DNA from: Streptomyces buecherae
GTDB taxonomy: Bacteria; Actinomycetota; Actinomycetes; Streptomycetales; Streptomycetaceae
Assembly: GCF_014295035.1 (NCBI RefSeq)
Contig: NZ_CP060404.1
Coordinates: 496,001 to 560,000, forward strand
Direction of reading: 5' to 3'
Length of the DNA: 64,000 nt
Under the pieces are notes generated by a model. It was not told the origin of the DNA and did no database searches. It saw only the letters and a program-made list of their open reading frames with translations. This document shows positions 57,464-64,000 of this stretch, in pieces. Numbering within the stretch: position 1 is the stretch's first letter; each line of letters begins with the position of its first letter. A program made the translations under genes and the position numbers.

Positions 57464-58294
57464 TTACTCCTTCAGGAACGCCGCGGTGCTCGACACGAAC
57501 CGGTCGGCGTCGTCGAGCCAGGGGTAGTGGCCAGCGCCCGGCTGCACCACGAGCCTGGCGTCGGGAAACAGTGCCGCGAACTCGGCCGCCGAGCACGGCG
57601 GGCTGTTCAGGTCGAACTCCCCGGCGACCAGCAGAACCGGGACCGGGCAGTCGGCGAGCGCCGCGCGGGTGGAATCCGGTTGGAAGGCGCCGTCGGCGGC
57701 GAAGTGGGCGACGGCTTCCTCGTTCGTGGGCTGGCTGGCCGCGTGGTGTCGCCGCGCCGCGGCGTCCCAGCGACCCCAGAAGAAGGGAGCGATCGCCTCC
57801 CAGTCGCTGCCGGTGCCATCGGTGATCGCCTCCAGGGCGGCGAACGCTGCCGGAAACCACGGTTCGTGCGCGCGAAGCCGCGCCACCTCGCGTCGCGTCT
57901 CCGCCGTGATCGCCAACCCCACGGCGCGCGGGCTGGGCCCGACCAACACGAGCCTGTCGACGTGCTGGGGATACCGAGCCACGTACTGCGTCGCGATGTT
58001 CGTACCGGCGGAGTGGCTCAGCAGGTCGACGCGCGGGAGTCCGAGGTGTTCGCGTAGCGCCTCGACGTCATCGACCAGGCGGTCGCAGCGGTAGGACGAG
58101 ACGTCCTCGGGCAGCGCGGACCCACCGGTGCCGCGCGGGTCCACCATGATGAGCTGACAGTGCTGGGAGAGGCCACCCAGATCGCCGAGGTAGCGCGCGG
58201 CTGTGGGACCTCCGGGGAGGCAGACGAGCGGCTCGCCGTCCCCGATCGCGCGGTAGGCGAGTTGGACTCCGTCGGGTGCGGGGAAGGTGGGCAT
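57464..58294 (-). CDS. Alpha/beta hydrolase, proline-iminopeptidase-like
   Basis: A 276-residue alpha/beta hydrolase. The catalytic triad is S95 in LLSHSAGT, the aspartate in AGEFD and the histidine in GAGHYPW. The oxyanion-side CLPGGP and VDPRGTGGS loops resemble proline iminopeptidases, so an amide or ester substrate is likely. The cap region (residues ~140-205, with FFWGRW) is helical. ATG 58294 gives the normal start (MPTFPAPDGVQLAY) with AGGG upstream. It is co-transcribed with the CxxC-less flavoprotein. It does not look like an NRPS type II thioesterase. Confidence 0.9.
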   Translation of the reverse strand: MPTFPAPDGVQLAYRAIGDGEPLVCLPGGPTAARYLGDLGGLSQHCQLIMVDPRGTGGSALPEDVSSYRCDRLVDDVEALREHLGLPRVDLLSHSAGTNIATQYVARYPQHVDRLVLVGPSPRAVGLAITAETRREVARLRAHEPWFPAAFAALEAITDGTGSDWEAIAPFFWGRWDAAARRHHAASQPTNEEAVAHFAADGAFQPDSTRAALADCPVPVLLVAGEFDLNSPPCSAAEFAALFPDARLVVQPGAGHYPWLDDADRFVSSTAAFLKE

Positions 58295-58464
58295 GCCACG
58301 GACCCTGTCACCCGTCACCGGGTGGCCACAACCCACCACGGGCGTGGTGCCGCCCGCGGCTCGCGCCGGGCCGGGTCGGTCTCACCGGGCCGGGCCGGCT
58401 GCCCGGTGCTACGGCCGGCCGCCCGATGCTCCGGCCGACTGCCCGGAGAGCGCGTCCGCGCGGC

Positions 58465-59178
58465 TCAGCGCGCGGCGTGCGCGTACTCGCGCAGCTTCGC
58501 CGGTCTGAGGCCGGCCGCGTCCGCCGCCGCGAGCACACGCTTGAGGTCGCCTTCCAGTTGCGGGCCCATGTGCAGCAGCACGATGTCCCCACGGTCCAGC
58601 TCGGGTATGGGTGGCGTCCAGGAGCCCCAGGTCGTGAGGTCGTGGGTCCAGGTCACCACGGCCTTGGCCCCGCAGGCGGTGGCGGCGGTGCGGGTGTCGT
58701 CGTTGTAGTACGGCCACTGGTGGTCCTGGCCGCCGGCCGGGCGGAACAACTGTGGGCTGTCGCCGAAGGCGGACAGCTGCTGGTCACGGGCGCCACAGAT
58801 CTCCGCCCGCTGCTCGGCCGCGCTCAGCGTGGTCATGTCGCGGTGGCTGACGGTGTGGTTCTCGACGCGGGCGGGGCTGTGGGCGAGCAGGGTGCGGTAG
58901 TAGTCCATGTCCCGCTGGTAGGCGCCGGGCAGCAGGAAGAGCGAGGCGGGGACCCGCCGGTCGATCAGCACCTTCCGGGCGCCGGCCGCGGATTCCGTGC
59001 CCCAGCCGTCGTCGATCGTGATGAACAGGACCGGGTCCTCGGTGTCGACGTGGGTGTACACGGGCGCGGGTACGGGCGCTGCCACCGCGCCCCCGGCGGC
59101 GTCGGCCGCCGGAGCGGCCATCCCCAGGGGCAACAGCAGGGCCGCGAGCGCGGCGAGCGTTCCACGGATTCTCGACAT
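58465..59178 (-). CDS. Secreted polysaccharide deacetylase (NodB family)
   Basis: A 237-residue secreted enzyme. Residues 1-30 are a signal peptide (RIRG, a Leu/Ala-rich core, then APAADAAGG). The NodB domain shows D56-D57 (TIDDGWG), the metal-binding H108-T-V-S-H112, then LFRPAGGQ and DIVLLHMGPQ. Such enzymes remove acetyl groups from chitin-like or peptidoglycan sugars outside the cell. The start is placed at ATG 59178, because a near-ideal promoter ends seven bases before it; an ATG at 59187 lies inside the -10 itself. It stands alone. Confidence 0.9.
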   Translation of the reverse strand: MSRIRGTLAALAALLLPLGMAAPAADAAGGAVAAPVPAPVYTHVDTEDPVLFITIDDGWGTESAAGARKVLIDRRVPASLFLLPGAYQRDMDYYRTLLAHSPARVENHTVSHRDMTTLSAAEQRAEICGARDQQLSAFGDSPQLFRPAGGQDHQWPYYNDDTRTAATACGAKAVVTWTHDLTTWGSWTPPIPELDRGDIVLLHMGPQLEGDLKRVLAAADAAGLRPAKLREYAHAAR

Positions 59179-59185
59179 GCCCCAC

Positions 59186-59214
59186 ATGATTGGTTCAGAC
59201 CACAGCACTGTCAA
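59186..59214 (-). promoter_or_regulatory. Promoter of the deacetylase gene, possibly leaderless
   Basis: A perfect TTGACA (59209-59214) and AATCAT (59186-59191) are 17 bases apart on the minus strand. Seven bases separate the -10 from the ATG at 59178, so transcription should begin at the start codon. Its geometry is the same as at azlC. Confidence 0.6.
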
Positions 59215-59712
59215 TGGAACGCCGCCCCCACGGGTCGCCCCCCGTGCGCCGCCCCGGCAGCCCACCCCCCGCGGCGAGGTCGGCGACCGTGGCACCACCG
59301 CCCGTGCACGCGCCGCCCCCCAAACAAGCCAACTACCGCAGCCTTCGAGCAAGTTACGTGAGACAGGGCTCCTCCCCCACCCACGCGGCGCACGCGGCCT
59401 CGGCCGCCTTGCGGGAAGCGCTCGCGGGCGGCCAGCCTGTGGCCGGCCCGTTACGCACCCGCGTCGGCCGACGTTGCCAGAGCGCCCGTACTTCTCGAAC
59501 CCTCATCCGGAGGCCACCGTGTACGCCGCACCGTCCCTCGTGCCAGCCGCCGCCGTCGCCGGCGCGCGCCTCCGACCGACCACCCCGCCACCCTGGCCCG
59601 CGTGCGCCGCCGTACTCCGCGCCGAACGGGGCCGGGACACGGCGGCCAGCGCACGGGGGCGCGGCCGTGCGTCCGGACGCACCCCGAGCACCGGGGCCGA
59701 CGGGGGCCGGGG
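59215..59712. other. Intergenic region between divergent genes, about 500 bp
   Basis: Nothing recognisable beyond the deacetylase promoter. Open frames here are Arg/Pro-rich and look spurious. The promoter of the ABC transporter gene must lie here but is not evident. Confidence 0.4.
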
Positions 59713-61722
59713 GTGGCGGGGTTGAAGCGGAAGCGGGAGTCCGCGGGCGGGGTCTCGGCGGCGGAACAGGAGCTGTTCGGCGGCCGGTTGCGCTGGAACC
59801 ACGCGTACGTCGAGCACGAGGGCGCGCTCGCGCGCACCGGGTTCGGCCAGATGGCCTCGGCGCTGCCGCGCATGATGGCCGTGGTGCTGCGGGCCGGCTG
59901 GGCCGCGGACCGGCGGGCGTTGGTCGGGCTCGTGGTGGCCCAGGTGGGGCAGGGCGTCACGGGCGCCACGGGGTTGGTGGCGGTCAACGGGGTCCTCACC
60001 CACCTGTTCGCGGACGGCCCCACCCCCGACAAGCTGCGGCAGTCGTTGCCCGCGCTCATCGTGTTGGCGGTGGTGTCGGTCGGCACGGCGCTGCTGGCGG
60101 CCTGGTCGACCGCCATGTCCGGCCGCCTCGAACCACAGATCGAGCGGACCGTGTCCACCCAGTACTACCGGGCCGTCACGCGCGTGGAGGTGGCGGCGAC
60201 CGAGCAACCGGAGATCCAACGACATCTGGAGGCAGGCAAGTTCGGCACGGACTCGGCGCGCCGCATGCTCGGCCTGTCGGTGGGCATCACGGGCGTCCTG
60301 ATCAGCATGGTGGCCTCGGCCGCCGTGCTGGCCTCGCTGCACTGGGCGCTGCTGCCGATGCTGCTGGCGATCGCCGTCCCCAGGGGCTGGGGGGCGGTCC
60401 GTACGGCGCGCCGCGAGTACCTCTCGCGACGGCACTGGGTCGACCACCGGCGCGCGGTGGCCACGCTGTTGCAGTACCTGACGATGCCGCACGCCGCGGG
60501 TGAGATCAGGGCGCACGAGGCCGGCACGCTCCTGCTGCGCGGCTACGAGGAGATGTCGCGGCTGATGGAGACCGAGCAGCGGCGGCTGGCCCGGGCACAG
60601 GCACACACCGAGTTGGTCGCGGGGGCCTTCTCCGGCCTGGCGTCGCTGGGCTGTTACGGGATGTTGTGGTGGCTGCTGACCAGCGGCGGCCTGCCGCTGG
60701 CCGTGGGAGGCACCGCGGTGGTCGCCATCCGCAACTCGACCGCCGGGCTCACCTCGCTGGTGCGCCAGGTCAACCGCATGTACGAGGAGATGTTGCAGTT
60801 CAGCGACACCGAGGAGGCCACGCGGTTGGCGGCCGAGCACGCCATCCCGCGCACGGGCGCGCCGCTGCCGTCGCCGGTGCGGGCGGTGCGGGTGGAGAAG
60901 GTGTCGTTCACCTACCCGGGCGCCGCCGAGCCCGCGCTCACGGACGTGAGCCTGCGGGTGCGGCCGGGAGAGGTGACCGCGTTGGTGGGGATGAACGGCT
61001 CGGGCAAGTCCACGCTGGCCAAGATCCTCGCGGGGCTCGTGCTGCCCACGGAGGGCGCCGTGTGGTGGGAGGGCGTCGACGGGGAACGGGTCGAGCTACG
61101 CGACGCCGACCGGGCGCAGGTCTTCCGCTCCGTCGGCCTGTTGGCGCAGGACTTCCCGCAGTGGCAGATGACCGCGGCGGCGAACGTCGCCGTCGGCGCC
61201 GGCGACCGCGCCCGCGACATGGCGGAGGTCAGGTCCGCGGCCCGGGCGGCCGACGTGGACTCGCTGGTCGAGGGCCTGGCGCACGGGTGGGACTCGATCG
61301 TCTTCAAGGGGTACGAGCGCGGCGTACAGCTCTCGGGCGGTCAGTGGCAGAAGCTCGCCACCGCGCGCAGCCGCTACCGGGACGCGCCGTTCCTGTTGGT
61401 CGACGAGCCGACCTCGGCGCTCGATCCGCACGCCGAGATCGAAGCCTTCGAGCGGTTGCGTCAGCTCGCCGACGACGGCACGGCCGTGGTGCTGATCACC
61501 CACCGGCTCGCCGCGACCACCACCGCCGACCACATCTACGTCCTCGACGCCGGGCGCGTCGCCGAGGACGGCACCCACGACCAGCTCATGGCCCGGCCCG
61601 GGGGCCTGTACCAGCACATGTTCCAACGCCAGGCAGCCCAGTACGGGCACCCGCCCACGCCACCGCACGACCTGCCCACCGCCCGCCGGGCCGGCGCGCC
61701 CCACCCCGACGCGGCGGGCTGA
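59713..61722 (+). CDS. ABC transporter, fused permease-ATPase (exporter type)
   Basis: A 669-residue exporter half-transporter: an N-terminal membrane domain (~55-390, about six segments, e.g. [63 protein letters not shown]) fused to an ATPase (~395-640). The ATPase has Walker A GMNGSGKST (426-434), signature LSGGQ near 540, Walker B LLVDEPTSALDP near 560 and the H-loop THR. It presumably works as a homodimer or with a partner encoded elsewhere. The start is uncertain: GTG 59713 was taken, TTG 59722 and an upstream ATG are alternatives, and none has a good ribosome site. A short hairpin follows the stop. The cargo is unknown, and at 28 kb from the NRPS operon a link to the peptide is only speculative. 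Confidence 0.9.
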   Translation: MAGLKRKRESAGGVSAAEQELFGGRLRWNHAYVEHEGALARTGFGQMASALPRMMAVVLRAGWAADRRALVGLVVAQVGQGVTGATGLVAVNGVLTHLFADGPTPDKLRQSLPALIVLAVVSVGTALLAAWSTAMSGRLEPQIERTVSTQYYRAVTRVEVAATEQPEIQRHLEAGKFGTDSARRMLGLSVGITGVLISMVASAAVLASLHWALLPMLLAIAVPRGWGAVRTARREYLSRRHWVDHRRAVATLLQYLTMPHAAGEIRAHEAGTLLLRGYEEMSRLMETEQRRLARAQAHTELVAGAFSGLASLGCYGMLWWLLTSGGLPLAVGGTAVVAIRNSTAGLTSLVRQVNRMYEEMLQFSDTEEATRLAAEHAIPRTGAPLPSPVRAVRVEKVSFTYPGAAEPALTDVSLRVRPGEVTALVGMNGSGKSTLAKILAGLVLPTEGAVWWEGVDGERVELRDADRAQVFRSVGLLAQDFPQWQMTAAANVAVGAGDRARDMAEVRSAARAADVDSLVEGLAHGWDSIVFKGYERGVQLSGGQWQKLATARSRYRDAPFLLVDEPTSALDPHAEIEAFERLRQLADDGTAVVLITHRLAATTTADHIYVLDAGRVAEDGTHDQLMARPGGLYQHMFQRQAAQYGHPPTPPHDLPTARRAGAPHPDAAG

Positions 61723-61732
61723 CCCCGCGTGG

Positions 61733-61761
61733 GCGCCCCGGCGACGCACCGACCGGGGCGC
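61733..61761 (+). terminator. Hairpin after the ABC transporter gene
   Basis: Perfect 9-bp arms (61733-61741 / 61753-61761) with an 11-base loop begin ten bases after the stop codon. This is a probable terminator without a T-run. Confidence 0.45.
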
Positions 61762-61860
61762 GGGGCGCGGGCCCACCGCGGTGGAGCGCGAAACGTGGTC
61801 GCCGGAGCGCGTGCCACGGGCGAGAATCGAGGCGCTACGCACGCGCGAAGGGGGCCGACC

Positions 61861-62580
61861 GTGGTGAACACCCTGAACCTGTGGCGGCACGGGCTCGGCA
61901 CGGTGCCCGATGACGTCTGGCGGCGGGCCGAGCTGAACGTGCTGATCCTCGCGGACAACGGGCTCACGGACCTCCCGGCGGCGATCGGCGCGCTGCGCCG
62001 GTTGACCACCCTGGACCTCGGCCACAACGCGCTCGCCTCGGTGCCCGACGCGCTGGGTCAGCTCACCGGGCTCAACGGCTGCCTGTACCTGCACGACAAC
62101 CGGCTCACCCGGCTCCCGGACGCGCTCGGCAACCTGACGCGGCTGCGCTACCTGAACGTGGGAGAGAACGCCCTCACCGCCCTGCCGGCGGCCCTCGGCC
62201 GCATGGCCGGCCTGGTCGAACTCCGCGCCCAGCACAACCGGTTCAGCACGCTGCCCGAGGAGATCGGCGGCCTCCGCGCCCTGCGCGAGCTCTGGCTCCG
62301 CGGCAACGCGATCACGCACCTGCCCCCGTCCGTGGCCGACCTGCGCGAGCTGCGCCACCTGGAGCTGCGCGAGAACGCCCTGTCCGCGCTGCCCTCGGCC
62401 GTGGCCGCCCTGCCCCGGCTCCGCCAGCTCGACCTGCGGAGCAACCGCCTGCGTCACCTGCCGGACTGGCTCTCCCGGATGCCCGCGCTGGAGAAGCTGG
62501 ACCTGCGGTGGAACGAGGTGGACCCGGCCCACCCCCTGCTGGCCGCGTTGGAGCACCGCGGATGCGTCGTCCTGACCTGA
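61861..62580 (+). CDS. Leucine-rich-repeat protein
   Basis: A 239-residue protein made almost wholly of about nine leucine-rich repeats of ~23 residues with the LxxLxLxxNxLxxLPxxI pattern (for example LTTLDLGHNALASVPDAL, LRYLNVGENALTALPAAL, LRELWLRGNAITHLPPSV). Such proteins form curved solenoids that bind other proteins. There is no signal peptide or enzymatic domain, so it is probably a cytoplasmic adaptor. GTG 61861 has GAAGGGGG six bases upstream. No partner is evident; it lies between an exporter gene and a kinase-fold gene on the same strand with clear gaps on both sides. Confidence 0.92.
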   Translation: MVNTLNLWRHGLGTVPDDVWRRAELNVLILADNGLTDLPAAIGALRRLTTLDLGHNALASVPDALGQLTGLNGCLYLHDNRLTRLPDALGNLTRLRYLNVGENALTALPAALGRMAGLVELRAQHNRFSTLPEEIGGLRALRELWLRGNAITHLPPSVADLRELRHLELRENALSALPSAVAALPRLRQLDLRSNRLRHLPDWLSRMPALEKLDLRWNEVDPAHPLLAALEHRGCVVLT

Positions 62581-62811
62581 GCGCCCGTACGCACGGGCCC
62601 CCTCGCGGCGACACCGCCATCGGCGACGTACCCCGCCGGCCGCTCCCCGCCGCGCACCACGACCAGTCGCCGCCGCTCCCGTCCGCGCCAGCCCGCCCGC
62701 GCGCGGCCTTTCCCGCCGCCCGCCTCCGCAGAACCCTCGCGCCACGCCGCGCGGGTCTGCTTCCGTCTTGTACGAACTCTGTCGCATACGAACGTGGAGG
62801 TGAGCAGTTCC

Positions 62812-63888
62812 GTGACGCACGACGTCCGCTTCCTGTCCGAGTCGCCCGCCAGTTCCCTCGCCGACGACGTGGCCGGCCTGACCGAACTCCTGCGGCGCGC
62901 GGGCAGATTGCCCGACGGCGGCCGGGTCGTGGCGGCGCGGGCGACGCCGGTGGGTGGCTCCGGCCTGGTGGGAGCGGTCGTACGGCTGCGGCTCGAGTAC
63001 GCGCCGGACGGGCCGCCGGGGCCCCCGTCGCTGGTGCTGAAGACCGCCTCCGCCGCCTTCGCCGACGGCCCGCGACTCGCCGAGGTGGAAGCGGAGTTCT
63101 ACCGTCACCTCGCTCCCCGACTGTCCGAACCGGTCGTTCCCCAGGTGCTGGGCAGCGGAGGCGAGGCGGGCGGCGGACCGTGCTGGCTGCTCCTCGAAGA
63201 CCTGGGCCACCAGGGCTTCGTCCGGCAGATCGACGGCTGCTCGGCCGAGCAGGCCCTGGCCGCGGTGCGCAAGCTGGCCGCGCTGCACGCCGCGTGGTGG
63301 GGCCGCGACCTGCCGGCCGGCGCCCGGGAGATCACCGTGCCCGGGGACGCCGCGGTCACCACATTCTGCGCGCGCTGGCTGGGCTCCCACACCGGCGCCT
63401 GGCCCCCGGTGCTGGGCGACGCGCCGCAGCGGCTGCTGGCCGGCTTCGACCGGTTGGCCACCCGGCTGGCCGCGGCGCCCCGCACCCTGGTACACGGCGA
63501 CTTCCACAGCCAGAACATCGCGTTCGGCGCGGGTGACCGACCCCGGGGCGTCCGGTTCATCGACTTCCAGTTCGCCCAGCACGGCTGCGGCCCGCTGGAC
63601 GTGGCCCGCTTCCTGGCCACCAGCCTGACCCCGCGACTGCGGCGAACGATCGAGGCCGACCTCGTGCGGGAGTACCACCGGGCACTCCTCGCGCGCGGCG
63701 TCACCGGCTACGACCTCGACCGCTGCCGGCACGACGTGCGCGCCGCGCTGCCGTGGAACCTCGCCACCCCCCTGGCCCTGCACGTCATGGCCATCCAGCA
63801 GCGGGGCCGCGAGTGGCCCGCCCGGCTCCCGATCGTCGAACGCTGCCTGGCGGCCATCGACGACTGGGACGCCTGGGACGTCCCGTAG
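62812..63888 (+). CDS. Aminoglycoside-phosphotransferase-fold kinase (ecdysteroid-kinase-like)
   Basis: A 358-residue protein of the APH/choline-kinase superfamily, nearest in look to the ecdysteroid-kinase-like/DUF1679 branch. The N-lobe has SLVLKTAS with the ATP lysine; the hinge is CWLLLEDLG. The catalytic loop is VHGDFHSQN (near 226-234) with the catalytic Asp and Asn, and the metal site is RFIDFQFA. It probably phosphorylates a hydroxyl on a small molecule, possibly an antibiotic or lipid-like alcohol. GTG 62812 was chosen because GGAGGTGA, a full match to the 16S tail, lies eight bases upstream; GTG 62794 overlaps that site. A TACGAAC repeat pair (62771 and 62787) precedes it. A two-part hairpin follows. 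Confidence 0.88.
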   Translation: MTHDVRFLSESPASSLADDVAGLTELLRRAGRLPDGGRVVAARATPVGGSGLVGAVVRLRLEYAPDGPPGPPSLVLKTASAAFADGPRLAEVEAEFYRHLAPRLSEPVVPQVLGSGGEAGGGPCWLLLEDLGHQGFVRQIDGCSAEQALAAVRKLAALHAAWWGRDLPAGAREITVPGDAAVTTFCARWLGSHTGAWPPVLGDAPQRLLAGFDRLATRLAAAPRTLVHGDFHSQNIAFGAGDRPRGVRFIDFQFAQHGCGPLDVARFLATSLTPRLRRTIEADLVREYHRALLARGVTGYDLDRCRHDVRAALPWNLATPLALHVMAIQQRGREWPARLPIVERCLAAIDDWDAWDVP

Positions 63889-63902
63889 CGCCGGTGACCA
63901 CA

Positions 63903-63960
63903 CCCGGTCCCGCGCGACGGCCGCGATCGCACGAAGACCGTCGCCGCGGCCGTGACCGGG
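63903..63960 (+). terminator. Two-part hairpin after the kinase-fold gene
   Basis: A 7-bp outer stem (63903-63909 / 63954-63960) and a 9-bp inner stem (63917-63925 / 63945-63953) pair perfectly and are joined by a one-sided internal loop. It starts 15 bases after the stop codon and is a likely terminator. Confidence 0.5.
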
Positions 63961-64000
63961 AGGGGAAGGTCGCGACGCGGCGGACATCCGACCGGTCAAC

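Noticed and set aside
57464..58294. Alpha/beta hydrolase as the missing thioesterase of the NRPS
   Set aside because: It is 26 kb from the NRPS operon, on the other strand, paired with a flavoprotein, and its loops look like an iminopeptidase rather than a type II thioesterase.
58465..59178. Polysaccharide deacetylase or ABC exporter as parts of the peptide cluster
   Set aside because: Distance and intervening unrelated operons give no support. Kept as separate genes.

Overview
The window is very GC-rich, with genes packed in short operons, many start/stop overlaps, GTG and TTG starts, and typical actinomycete families: an MbtH protein, a DUF5753 regulator next to DUF397, a Methyltransf_19 protein, an EACC1 protein and a DUF664/DinB protein. 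It looks like a Streptomyces-type chromosome segment. No rRNA, tRNA, CRISPR array, insertion sequence or phage module was seen.

Positions 1-32061 are one nonribosomal peptide synthetase (NRPS) operon, cut off at the left edge. Two giant synthetases carry eight complete adenylation domains in the order (C)-A-T-E, C-A-T-E, C-A-T // C-A-T-E, C-A-T, C-A-T-E, C-A-T, C-A-T-E, followed by an MbtH protein and a strong hairpin. Hand-read pocket codes suggest Val, unknown, unknown, Orn-like, Thr, Orn-like, Val, unknown. E domains and matching condensation subtypes predict the configuration D, D, L, D, L, D, L, D, with a D residue also likely just upstream. The line ends in an epimerase and has no thioesterase, so release probably needs a separate enzyme outside the window.

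Positions 32.3-41 kb are mixed accessory genes: a GNAT acetyltransferase, a secreted PEBP-like protein, a two-gene EACC1/caspase conflict-type module, a nuclease gene remnant, a SAM methyltransferase, a DinB/DUF664 protein, and an anti-sigma gene coupled to a sigma factor that keeps only region 4. Positions 41.1-44.1 kb form a divergent catabolic locus (enolase-superfamily enzyme / GntR regulator plus SDR) with the same palindrome in both promoter regions. Positions 44.8-49.1 kb hold small regulators, a WhiJ-like regulator pair and a decayed Ser/Thr kinase.

Positions 49.3-53.6 kb (minus strand) hold the most unusual locus: an MfnB-like furan-phosphate synthase, an aldehyde dehydrogenase, a zinc alcohol dehydrogenase and a carboxyl-methyltransferase-like enzyme. 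Together they could make a small oxidised, possibly methylated furan, unrelated to methanofuran as far as the window shows.

The rest holds a cupin regulator divergent from azlCD exporter genes, a tandem YCII protein, a flavoprotein/hydrolase pair, a secreted polysaccharide deacetylase, an ABC exporter, a leucine-rich-repeat protein and a phosphotransferase-fold kinase. Two promoters here (for azlC and the deacetylase) have the geometry of leaderless transcription.
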